Positions 53,831 to 64,000 of a stretch of DNA of 64,000 bases are shown here, piece by piece. The notes below the pieces were generated by a model, which was given only the letters and a program-made list of their open reading frames with translations, was not told the origin of the DNA and did no database searches. Source of the stretch: Chionis minor (Eukaryota > Chordata > Aves > Charadriiformes > Chionididae); assembly GCA_013398295.1 (NCBI GenBank), contig VZSF01001210.1, forward strand, positions 62,001 through 126,000, read 5' to 3'. Made by a program: the position numbers and the translations under genes. Position 1 is the first letter of the stretch, and each line of letters opens with the position of its first letter.

Positions 53831-56800
53831 TGTCACTGACCCACCCACATTTCACAAAAGCAACAGGAAGGAACCGGAAGGTTTGAGAGGAAGGAGTCAT
53901 TGCTTGGCTGGTCTTGCTGGAAAAGGGATTTTAAGCTAGTAACAGCCATTTACTGAGTGGAAACCCAATTATATCTGATTAAAGCCACATTTTCTCTCTC
54001 CACCCCTTCTCACCCCCAGGAACAGGAAACAAGACAAAGCTACCGAACAAAAAACAGATGAGCTAAGAAATCCCGTTCAGTTGGCCCTGCACCAGCGCTT
54101 TGCCTCTGGTTCTGCTGAACACTGCGTCTTTCACCGATAACCATCGACTTTTCCCTAGGTCCACGACAATATTCTGGTAAACATAATCAAATTATCTTAA
54201 CCAATTCTTGCAAACTAAGTAAAACAGCTTAAAACACCTGATGCTAAAGTACTGATGCATACGGATCAGAAATTAATTTCTTTTTCTTGAGGCTATAAGC
54301 TTTAAGCCCTGCACAACTAATTTGCATTATTCCGTTTTGCTACAAATAAATTTTTAGGGGTTTTGTGTTGGGTTCTTTTGTTTGTTTTGCTATCGTTTAT
54401 TGCATGTTATGGCATTATTTTTTCCTCCCGGCTAGGGGAGGGGAAAAAACCCTCCCACACTATCGTATTGCATCGTCACTGTAGCAGCACAAAGTAAGAG
54501 TATTGTGACTGCTCCCCCAGCAGCAGAAGTACCATGGAGTAACAAATTTCCTAAGAGCCTTCCCCACATGTCTGCTTTCAGGATGCATTGTTTAATGTTA
54601 GTTAGGAAACAAGCTTCCAGCTGTAACAGCAGTGGTTTGTAATTAAACGCATCTTCCAAAAAAGTGGAAGTGGCAGTAACTACAAAGCCATACTTTGTAC
54701 CGAAATTTAAACCACTCCAGAGCTTTTCATACAGCCAAACCAGACCCATGCTTTTCACCCGCTAAAAAAAAAAAAAACGTGTCATGTCTTTCATTTTACT
54801 TGTACCTTGTGTGAAGCCTTTCAATTCTCTTCAATTCCATTTCAGAAGCGAGCTTCTAAATTTAAAAGAAATTAAGTCACTGAGCTGAGCCCGCTGGATA
54901 CAACGAAGGGACAGACGGTCTGCACCTGCAGACGAGCCCGCCAGCGCTGGGCACTGGCCACGAGAGCCGCTGGACAAATCTGCGGAACAGAACTCAGCCC
55001 GGGCTCCAAGTCCTGGCTCAGCCAGCTCCTGCACTGCAGGAGCCTGGCACGGCACCTTGGGGAAGCAGCACTGCTCAACTGCCCTTCTCTCATTTATTGC
55101 TTGTTTTTATTGCCTGCCTGTTGCTTTCGCTTTAGGGATGCCTTTAAACACCGCCACCGCCCAAGAAAAAGGTGGGGGGGAGAATACAGGGAAGAGAAGC
55201 CAAATGATTACGAGGCCAATAAAAATAATAGCGGCAAGGGTCAAAAATTATGACCAGGGAAACAGAGGGGGACACCGGACACCGCCCAAGAGCGTCCGTC
55301 GCTCCTCAAAGGCACCAAAGGAGCCAGAGGATATTGCTCTGTGGGACAAGCCGTGGGAACAGGAACGAACCCCACAGTTCCTGCCTTACTCCTTCCTTCT
55401 GGTGGTGTTAACAGCCAGCTTGGCCACGGCCAGGCAAAGCGCTTGTAATTTAGGACCTCAGACAAGGGCTAGACTAATAAAAAGTTGATGGGACCAGTAA
55501 AACCAAAAACCTGATGACAAGGGTCACGGAGACAGGACACTAGACAGGACACTAAGCTGGACAGACCTCTCAGCTACGCTAATCAGATCACATCAAGTCC
55601 CCGCTCACGACTTCCCGCTCACTGGCGTGACTTCTCATTCTTTAAATGAATAAGTAATGTAAGTCTGACGATGCTCAGACTCTGAAACACCTGGACACCA
55701 GGTACTGGCTGAAATTAACTTCATGCTAAATTGTACACGAAGCTTGTACAGGACTTGTCACTTGCACACATGTCCACAGTCCGTCATGAATTATCCAAGA
55801 CCTTGAGCAACCCTTCAACACTAAGCAACAAGACTTGTTAAGTCTTTAAGTCATGCTAAAGGAAATTAGTTTTACAAGTATACGTTACAAGGACATACTT
55901 GCAAGAAAGTGGGTAAAGAACAGGCAGCTTGTACATCTTGATGAGCTGCGTGTACACAGAGGAACACCCACTCGCACCTTCTTGCTTGTCACTCAGCACA
56001 CCACCAGTTCTGTCCTCTGCTATTCAACAACGCTGGTTTTGAATTTGTTATTCTAGTCAATCAAAAAAAAAAAAATTACCTATCTACAGTTTCAGCTGAA
56101 GATCTCAAGAGCACTTTGCAAAGATGAATACTGACCTGCCCGGTGTTATACAGGTTAAACACTGTTTTATAGGCATACAGCTCAGCCTTGTTTACATGAA
56201 AAATTAAACTGACCCTTTCAGCTATGTAAAGCTACACTGCTAGCTCAGCCCTTCTGCAGACCACTTAGGTGCATCTTCTGGGCTGTGCTTGTATCATCTG
56301 GAAAAAAAAAAAAAAAGATATGGAAAGAAGAATCTCCCTCCCTTAAAGCCTTAGATATGCACAGATATCGCCTATAAAAGTACACAAAACAATGCAGCGA
56401 CTGCAAACTCCCTGAATCCTTAGGGGAGTGGGAAAGGTTGTAGAAGGGGGAGGGGGAAAAAAGAAAAAAGTCATGCATGCCATCAAGACCACTTGCTCCT
56501 GTCAGCATTAGTTCTTACTGTCTTCTTATTAGCTGAAAAGAAGCAAGTTTAGTATTTACCTAAATGCCCTCTTGATCTTGTGCTGACCAACAGAAGTGTC
56601 TGGCCTACGCTCTCTCCTTATTTCCTTCAGTTAATCTCCAGGAGAAGAAAAATTTAAAAAAAAAAAAAAATCTTTTTCTGCTGATCCTTCATCAGCTATC
56701 CAAAAGCTCACCAGTTTCAGTCTCTTAAAGTAGCTGTTGAAGGCTACTCCAAACAAGGTGCACTAACAGGCTCGCAGCCTCTTCTAAGAGCTCATTTGCT

Positions 56801-59549
56801 CCCCGACATCAGCTCCAGACAGAAATTCTTCTGAAGTATATAGAGCCATACACACATCTGTTCCCTAACAGGGCACAGACAGCTTAGAAAACTGCATGTT
56901 GTTTGGCAAAAAGGCACGCTGTGAGCTTCAGTTGCGTCTCATAGTACCAAAAGTGAAATCCTACCTGCCACACCGCTGCTAGCTCCTTAGCTTATTTGCT
57001 CGCAGCCCCCTCACTGCCTCGGAAACACTACACGAGTTTAACGCACTCTTAGATTGTACATCAAGACTCTTCCCTCCTCGCGTCAGTCACCAGATCAACA
57101 CAGATCTACTGGGTAACTGACTGTCATCCAGCTTGGTTTCATGTTCTTAGTACTGTTCCACTCTCCACCTCGGTAACTGTTATCCCTTTAGCTACAGCCG
57201 GCCTCAAATCGGCCTTTTCCACCCATAAATGCCTGACAGTAAAGCCTTTCTAAAGAGATTCTTAATGATTAATCAAGTAGATGCCTTGTAAATTAGAAAA
57301 ATTGTAACAGAAGGGAACGTCAATAGATTGGGGGAGAATTTCCCTTTGCAAACTCCATTAGTTCGAAACTGCGTATTTAATAATTTGTATCATTTATAAA
57401 GCATTGGATGTTACTCCTCTCTGATTCCACCAGAGCTATTTATAAACGGGTCAAAGGACAGCAGATGTTTTCCATAGTACTTCTAGGACTAAAGAACAAA
57501 AACATGTAATCGTGTTTAGAGAAAAGGTAGCTGGCTCTTTAAATTAAAAAAAGTCAAGGAGGAATTATGAATCATATCTAAGTATCAGATTTGCCAACAG
57601 AAGAGTCTACACTAACCCACTGCACACCAGAAACCGGAGTTAACACCCATTCTCACGCTGACTGGGAGATAATGAGCCTCCGTCATTCCAGGAGAAAGAT
57701 CCCACTTACAGCTGCAGTGACTGCATTCTTCCTGGGATTCCTTTACCTCAATAAACCTATTTGCACCCAGTTCCGCACAGCAGGTCACTCTCAACGCTTG
57801 TCTTTTCGGCTTAGCTCCTCCAGCAAGGGTGCTGGTATACAATTTTGTGGGTAGGTTCTATTTTAAGTCTCCTAGGCTGGGTTAAAATAGTACGGAGTTA
57901 AAAGTAGTAATTATCAAACATCTGCACTTTCTCTAAAACTGCAACTCTGTTTAGCCAACGCATGTGCTATAAACTCACTGAATAGTGCTCTTCCAGATTA
58001 GCTATAAAACTAAATTAGGGTGAATTCCCAGAGTAGTAAAGGATCCAAAATTCTCAAGGTTATATACATTAAAGTTCCACAGCACAGGAATGTGAGGGAT
58101 TTCCAGTTCAGGCAGTACGACAGTAGAAAACAACAACAGGCATTCATCAGCCTGTTGGCTGACTGTCACAATATGGCACTGTCCTAACAAAATAACACTC
58201 AGTCCTCTTTTGTTCATCGAGTTTCCTTCAGCATCCAGCAAAGCCAAGAGATGCCGGTAAAACTGAATACAGCAAGTCCTTTAATACAAATATCATGACC
58301 ATGTAGGTACTCACTCCAGACTAGCCTTACTGTCCACCTATGATAAGTAGACCAGTTTTGCCGCTAAATATTTTTGGGAGCTTTCTCTGCAGGAGCAAGG
58401 TCATTTAGAAATCAAACAGTAACAGTACATATAATTTCAAGGCAGGGCTGAAGCCCTGCTAAATTGTATTTCCAGCTCAAACAGTTCTACTAATGTGGAT
58501 TCCATTGCAAGATCAGGTTCTCGATCTTACAGCTGCAGAGGGAAGATATTCATGCTACTGAAAAAAACCACAGATTACTTTTCTATTACGTCTTTCAGCT
58601 AATTGTATCAGACCAATGGAAGCCCTTTGAAGAAGCTGCACATTAACATCTGCCATTAAATATGTCAGCACAGAAATGCTGATGTTTCACAAAGCCTGAA
58701 AATTCATTGTGAGGTAAATACTTACGTCGGTATTTTAAATCATCAGTTTGGGCACGGGATTCCTAATCCCTGCCCACTGTGCTCCCCCCTGCCACCTTGC
58801 ATAAACTTTTAATCTCGGATGCAGAGGCCTATTATTAGAGCTGGCTGAAAAAAAAGAAAAAAAAAAACAAAGACCAAAGGCATGTTGTTTATTATGGAAA
58901 AGGTTAGGGTAAAGTCTTTTTAAAAGAAGAACTAATAAGCTTTTGTCTGTTCCTCCTGAGAAAAGTCAAAAAACATCTCCTTGATGTTTCAAAAACTGTT
59001 CCTCTGTAAATAAATTTAAAAAAACAGCTAGTGACTCAACATAAAACTATGGCCTTTTTAAACAAAAAGTTTCAATTCAGCAGGGAGAAACAAGTCCTAC
59101 TAAGCACTTAACGTGGCCTTAGCACTCCAAGACAGACCAAAGGGTACCTAAAAAACTGCACATATTGTAAACTAAGCTCAGCTTCACCTCCATTTACATG
59201 CAAACCTGCCTACAAACCAAGCCAGGAGCTGAAAAATAACAAACCACAGCCTTTAGCTGGGCTTCAAAGTACTCTTCTACGGCCGGTGTAGCCTGCAGGA
59301 CTGAGGATGTGTGTTAGCACAAGAGTGCAGCTAACAGAGCTTCTCCCACCTGCCCTGCTTCCCCACTCGCAGTGCGGAAGGGGAAAAAACGCAGGAAACA
59401 AGAACTCAAGCGCCAAGAATACCTTTCACACAACCCCCATCGCAAAAAAACCACAAAAGACAAAGGGGGGAAAAAGAAAAGGGGGGGAGGAGGGGGCAGC
59501 AAAGAGCTCCCAGCTTAGTTCAACACAGATAACCCAGACATGCCTTGAG

Positions 59550-60690
59550 TCATAACTCCGAAAGCTGGAAGGAGGACACAATCATGGAGGCGCATACTCC
59601 AGGCTGGGCGAGTGAGCAATCGATGGCCCTCGCCCGCAGACACCCGTCGCCTCCTGGGCAGGGCAGACGGGCAGGGAAATGCTCCTTGACCGCCTCCAAT
59701 TCCTCACTAGACAGAAGGTTTGAACCAGCGTGAGTAAGAGCTGACACACACTGCCCAGCCACCCCCCGGCCACGGGGACCAGGGTGGCTTCCACCGGCGG
59801 CTGAGAGCTCATACGCTCTCCTTAGTTTTCGGCTGTAAAAAGTAGCACGAAACTTCTCGGCAGCGAAGAAGCCTTCCCTGCATACCAGCAGATCGGAGGC
59901 GGGCGTCAAAACCCGCGGCAGAGCCAAGCTAAGGAGAGGGGGCTCTTCCCAGCGGAGAGAGGCGGCTTCCTGTACCGAAACTCCACCTGGGGCGAGAGGG
60001 GGGGACTCCCGCTCCAGTCGCGCCGCCGAGGGANNNNNNNNNNNNNNNNNNNNNNNNNNNNNNNNNNNNNNNNNNNNNNNNNNNNNNNNNNNNNNNNNNN
60101 NNNNNNNNNNNNNNNNNNNNNNNNNNNNNNNNNNNNNNNNNNNNNNNNNNNNNNNNNNNNNNNNNNNNNNNNNNNNNNNNNNNNNNNNNNNNNNNNNNNN
60201 NNNNNNNNNNNNNNNNNNNNNNNNNNNNNNNNNNNNNNNNNNNNNNNNNNNNNNNNNNNNNNNNNNNNNNNNNNNNNNNNNNNNNNNNNNNNNNNNNNNN
60301 NNNNNNNNNNNNNNNNNNNNNNNNNNNNNNNNNNNNNNNNNNNNNNNNNNNNNNNNNNNNNNNNNNNNNNNNNNNNNNNNNNNNNNNNNNNNNNNNNNNN
60401 NNNNNNNNNNNNNNNNNNNNNNNNNNNNNNNNNNNNNNNNNNNNNNNNNNNNNNNNNNNNNNNNNNNNNNNNNNNNNNNNNNNNNNNNNNNNNNNNNNNN
60501 NNNNNNNNNNNNNNNNNNNNNNNNNNNNCCCGGCGCCGCCCGGCGGCAGGTGAGCGGGGCCGGGGCCTCCCGCCGCCCCCTGAGGCGCCCCGGGCCCCCG
60601 GGAGGGGAGGGCAGGGCGGGATTCCCCGGGAGACCCCCGGGCCGGGCCCCGCGCCGTGTCCTGGGGGGAGAGTCAAGAAATTGTAGGAGG
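59550..60690 (-). promoter_or_regulatory. CTNNA1: CpG-island-like block, candidate CTNNA1 promoter and exon 1
   Basis: Sequence on both sides of the second gap is strongly GC- and CpG-rich (for example gtcgcgccgccgag just left of it and ggcgccgcccggcggcag just right), in contrast to the AT-rich introns. It lies upstream of exon 2 at a distance of about 16 kb, reasonable for the long first intron of this gene. On the minus strand, CCCCAG|gtggag (exon end 59987) is a usable donor for a non-coding exon 1 whose body would lie in the gap. I cannot recognise the exon 1 sequence itself, so promoter identity is inferred from composition and position. Confidence 0.5.
60034..60528. other. Assembly gap (495 N) inside CpG-rich block
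   Basis: This is a run of N in the middle of the GC-rich block. It most likely hides the transcription start region and the first exon of CTNNA1. Open frames spanning it are artefacts. Confidence 0.99.
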
Positions 60691-60691
60691 C

Positions 60692-61159
60692 GTGAGGGGC
60701 TGGAGCGCGTCCGGGGAAGGGCAATGGAGGTGGTGAGGGGTCTGGAGCACAAGTCTCCTGAGGAGCCGCTGAGGGAACTGGGGTTGTTCAGCCTGGAGAA
60801 GAGGAGGCTGAGGGGAGACCTTCTCCCTCTCTACAGCTCCCTGAGAGGAGGGTGTAGCCAGGGGGTCGGTCTCTTCTCCCAAGGGAAGGTGATAGGACAA
60901 GAGGAAACGGCCTCAAGTTGCGCCAGGGGAGGTTTAGGATGGATAACAGGAAAAAATTCTTCATGGAAAGGGTTGTCAAGCGTTGGCCCAGGCTGCCCAG
61001 GGCAGTGGTGGAGTCGCCATCCCTGGAGGTGTTTCCCAGCGGGGCAGACGTGGTGCTGAGGGACATGGGTTAGGGGTGGGTTGGGCAGTGCTGGGCTGAT
61101 GGTTGGACTCCATGAGCTTAAAGGTCTCTTCCAGCCTGGATGATTCTGTGATTCTATAA
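60692..61159 (+). mobile_element. CR1 LINE 3' fragment (copy D)
   Basis: This is a CR1 3' end reading away from CTNNA1. It starts near gaggggctggagcgcgtccg, includes the segment for [19 protein letters not shown], and ends with attctgtgattctata. It is more diverged from copies A-C than they are from each other, and it directly adjoins the CpG-rich block. There is no sign of activity. Confidence 0.94.
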
Positions 61160-61375
61160 CCTGGCTTCGTCTGCCTGAGGTAGCGTGGGACACAAAAGGT
61201 CTGTGGAGAAGTGGGAGGTGATGGATGCTGGGTTTTGAAGGAGATGGAGGAGAAGTTACAGCTTGGTGCCCCTTGGGTTTTGTAAACTGGTGTTTTGGGT
61301 TGAAAACCTAAAGTCTGTTAACCTTCTTGAGAGCTGTTGCTTTTAGGAAAAGTCTCATTTTCATGCAAATGTCTC
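61160..61375. other. Spacer between two CR1 copies
   Basis: This is about 216 bases of non-coding sequence with no recognised feature. Confidence 0.5.
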
Positions 61376-62228
61376 TAGTGGACGCTTCAGAAGGGAGAGC
61401 CACCCTGCAGGAAGACCTGGATAGGCTGGAAGAGTGGGCTAACAAGAGCCTTGTGAGGTTCAACAAGGACAAGTGTAAAGTCTTGCACCTGGGAAAACCT
61501 AATCCAGGAGTGCAGCACAGGCTGGGATCTACCCGGCTGGGGAGCAGCTCAGTGGAAAGGGAGACAGGGGTCCTGGTGGACAACAAGCTCAAAAGGAGTG
61601 AACAGTGTCCTGCTGCAGCAAGGCAAGCCTGTAGGATGCTGGGTTGCATCAACAGGGGCATCTCCAGCAGAGATAAAGACATCGTTATCCCGCTCTGCTC
61701 AGCGCTTGTCAGCCCACACCTGGAATACTGTCTTCAGTTTTGGTCCTCGCTACACAAAAAAGACGTGGACTGGCTGGAGAGGGTCCAGAGAAGGGCCACA
61801 CAGATGATCACAGGACTGGGAAGCCTGTCGTATGAGGAAAGGCTGAGAGAACTGGGTTTGTTCAGCCTTGAGAAAAAAAGGCTCAGGGGAGACCTTATCA
61901 CCACGTTCCGGTATTTAAAGGGTGGGTACACAGAAGGCGGAGAGTCCCTTTTTACAAGGAGTCACATGGAAAAGACAAAAGGTGAAAGGTACAAGTTATT
62001 CATGGGGAGATTCTGATTGGACACAAGAGGAAATTTTTTCCCTATAGGAAGAATCAGCCATTGGAATAATCTCCCCAGGGAAGTGGTGGATTCCCCCAAC
62101 ACTGGACACTCTCAAGATTCAACTGGACAGGGTGCTGGGCCATCTCGTCTAGTCCGTGCTTTGGCCAGTAGGGGTTGGACCAGATGATCCTTGAAGTCCC
62201 TTCCAATCTGGTGTTCTACGATTCTACA
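61376..62228 (+). mobile_element. CR1 LINE 3' fragment (copy E), different subfamily, with RT C-terminal remnant
   Basis: This is a second plus-strand CR1 3' end, clearly of another subfamily from copies A-D. A 229-codon open frame (61327-62016) largely within it encodes the C-terminal part of the CR1 reverse-transcriptase protein: LEEWANKSLVRFNKDKCK and VLHLGK, then LCSALVSPHLEYCLQFW, then RVQRRATQMITGLGSLSYEE and [18 protein letters not shown]. The element continues as 3' untranslated sequence and ends in ttctacgattctac, a degenerate octamer pair. The catalytic YXDD region and the upstream endonuclease are absent, so it cannot mobilise itself. The unbroken frame is unusual for a fossil of this divergence but not exceptional. 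Confidence 0.94.
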
Positions 62229-64000
62229 AATAGCAAGAACACAGGGAAGAAGGGACACAGGAAATCCCTGAGGTACCGGCAGGGCCACCAGAGCCCCTCT
62301 CAGAAAAGGGGGATGTTTTAGGGACCCACCCTCAATCCAGAGAGGCAGGTCTGCGGACGAGGAGAGTTGCCTTTAAGCGGTAGTTTGTTTCACAGGTTTC
62401 TTTGAAAAGTCTTGGTGAGCCTCTCGTGTGAGAGTGACTGTTTTTATGCTACGACAAATTACTCTGGGATTTTTCGTGGTGTGTTTTGAGATGGTTTTTA
62501 ATACAAATGTCTCTACAGAACTTACACTTGGATTGCATTGTAAAAACAATGGAATAAATTTAATAAGTTTCATGACTCATTTGCCAGCGCTTCTGAGATA
62601 CCTGAATCTATTTACTCCATCCTTTGATATTAAGCAAAATACAGAGAGATCGGGCAACATACCAGGGAGGTAGGTTCATTCACGGTACATAATTTAGCCG
62701 AGGGAGATGGGCAGCCCATGCAGATTCCGGAGGGGGCTCGCCCCCAGGTCAGTGTCACAGCGAAGCCACACTATGGTTCAGGACGGTGACTTCCCTCTGG
62801 GTCCTGGTTCAATGGCATCAGCAGGGCCACGTTCCTATTTTTGCCGTACTCCTACAGGCTTTTCCTGCGGGAAGACAGACAGTGTCCTGCAGCGATTTAG
62901 ATTGCATTTTTCAGTCCTGCAGGTTTAATCCAAGAAAGGGATCCAAGACAAGGAAATAAACGGAGCGCCGTCGTTTTACAGTCCAGAAAGAAAATAGGGA
63001 TCAAGAGTCCAACTTTGCTGGTGAGTGAAGTTAATTGAAAGAAAGTGAGACTTGTAATTATGATACTGACTGAGATACACATTATTAAAATAATATAGGG
63101 TCTTCGGTGCCTTAACAAACAGGCTCCCCTGTGGAAACACAGAGCAAACAGATTTTTTTAAGCTCTTTGTATTTCCTGCTTGTACCAAACCATTAATATT
63201 TTGGTGTCAGTTGCACCAGGGATTCAAACTACTCATTTCTGATCTGTAGCATACTCTCAGTAAAACTGAGTTTACACTTCAATAGCTTGCTTTCTTTCAT
63301 TACTCCTTTTAATATCATGTCTTGGTCTCCTGTGGTGGCTTCCACATTCAGCAGTTCTGCACGTCTCACATCCTTTCAGGACAAAATGTCAGATTTTTAA
63401 AAAAAAAATTCCCTTTTAAAACTACAAACTCAAAGGTAGAAGGCCTGGAGTTGTGGAGAATCACGCGTTCTGCCCCGCGCCGCTAAAAAACGAAGGAAAA
63501 GGTAGGAGATCAGCTGGCAGCTCTGTTGGTTTGTGGAACGAGTTAAAAGACTCGGCAAACAAAAAATAAAATTATGTAAAAATAGAGCCAGCTAGGTGGA
63601 GATTGGACTTTGCCTCTTAATTAACAGCTCTCTCTGGAACATGGTGGCAGGCTCTGTCAACGAGACTAAAATGCAGGGTGTTGTTTAGACAGGCACCCAG
63701 GAACAATAGCTAACACTTCCCATCCAGCAAATGTCATTAAGACAGCATCAGGCTGCGCCGGCAGCTTGAAATCTAATCCATTTTCCGAAATGAGTTAGAA
63801 GTTTTCTGCTTGACCCCGAATCTCCCTTTTAACAGCGTTTGTGGTTTTGTAATCCCATTTTCCTGGGTATTTTTTTTTTTTTTTTAATGTTTCTCTCGCC
63901 CCTTCTCGCTGGGCAAAAAAACACACGTAAGCCGGGGGAGAGGACAGGCGAGGGGGAGAGGCCGCCGCAGCAAAACCATGCGTAGGTTGTTCAGCACAGA
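62229..64000. other. Upstream flank, no gene recognised
   Basis: This is non-coding sequence to the right edge with no recognised exon or repeat. In mammals HSPA9 is the divergent upstream neighbour of CTNNA1, but no Hsp70 ATPase motif (such as the DLGTTNS segment) appears here. A T-run of about 17 lies near 63870-63886, and the final 100 bases become GC-richer. Confidence 0.5.

Larger units (their letters stand above)
44082..59984. other. Probable CTNNA1 intron 1
   Basis: This is about 15.9 kb of non-coding sequence between the exon 2 acceptor and the candidate exon 1 donor next to the CpG island. It contains CR1 copy C, A/C tracts (51497-51565 and 53792-53830), a C-run (about 50199-50209) and a CpG-rich patch at 45523-45760. 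No other protein-coding exon is recognisable. The right boundary depends on the tentative exon 1. Confidence 0.55.
1..60033 (-). other. CTNNA1: CTNNA1 transcription unit, 5' portion (partial gene)
   Basis: This is the extent of the alpha-E-catenin gene visible here, running from the candidate promoter near 60 kb leftwards and off the window edge inside intron 7. Alpha-catenin links cadherin-bound beta-catenin to F-actin at adherens junctions and recruits vinculin under tension. Six coding exons join in one frame with phases 0, 1, 0, 0, 0, 0 and give residues 1-353. The paralogue choice rests on the N terminus (MTAVTAGN then FKWDPKSLEIRTLAVERL) and on the exon 6 segment YKANRDLIYKQLQQAV; as I recall them, CTNNA2 starts MTSATSP and differs throughout exons 4-6. 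There is no frameshift, premature stop or missing splice site, so the gene looks intact. The right boundary is inferred from the CpG-rich block, because exon 1 is not directly recognisable. Exons 8 onward are outside the window. Confidence 0.93.

Noticed and set aside
59550..60752. 400-codon minus-strand open frame across the second gap
   Set aside because: It consists largely of N, and the real sequence is CpG-rich DNA in which stops are rare; no protein family is recognisable.
62229..64000. Possible first exons of HSPA9, the upstream neighbour in mammals
   Set aside because: No mitochondrial Hsp70 motif is found in any frame; the neighbour, if conserved, lies beyond the right edge.
1..64000. 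Prokaryotic or phage-type systems (operons, CRISPR, defence islands)
   Set aside because: Spliced GT-AG exons, CR1 elements and very low coding density identify vertebrate nuclear DNA; no such structures are present.

Overview
This window is ordinary vertebrate nuclear DNA, most likely from a bird. It is intron-rich and low in coding density. Its only recognisable interspersed repeats are CR1 LINE 3' ends, whose hallmark terminal octamers (ATTCTATG-like) appear as direct pairs. No bacterial operons, CRISPR arrays, insertion sequences or phage genes are present. I looked for an undescribed system and did not find one that the sequence supports.

The single protein gene I can support is CTNNA1 (alpha-E-catenin), on the minus strand. 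Six consecutive coding exons join in frame without a break: exon 2 (43975-44081, with the ATG), exon 3 (41477-41672), exon 4 (34617-34783), exon 5 (32757-32876), exon 6 (30432-30698) and exon 7 (27573-27776). All have GT-AG borders. Together they encode residues 1-353, about 39% of a protein of roughly 906 residues: the beta-catenin-binding and dimerisation domain and the start of the middle domain with the vinculin-binding helix. Exons 8 onward lie beyond the left edge. Exon numbers follow the human gene from memory.

Layout from left to right: 1-27572 is the 3' part of the window's portion of intron 7, with an assembly gap at 593-1294 and one CR1 at about 9381-9990. 27573-44081 holds coding exons 7 to 2 with introns 6 to 2; a CR1 fills more than half of intron 4. 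44082 to about 60 kb is probably intron 1, with a CpG-rich patch at 45.5 kb and a short CR1 at 50.4 kb. About 59.55-60.69 kb is a CpG-island-like block interrupted by a second gap (60034-60528); this is the best candidate for the CTNNA1 promoter and non-coding exon 1. 60.7-62.2 kb carries two CR1 elements of different subfamilies in the same orientation, and 62.2-64 kb shows nothing I can identify.

The observations most worth following are inverted, nearly identical CR1 copies that flank exons 2-4 and 2-7 (a possible circular-RNA-promoting arrangement), a dense G-run and hairpin directly at the exon 2 splice donor, a promoter hidden in an assembly gap with donor-like sites on both strands, and the absence from the visible 27 kb of intron 7 of LRRTM2, the gene nested there in mammals.
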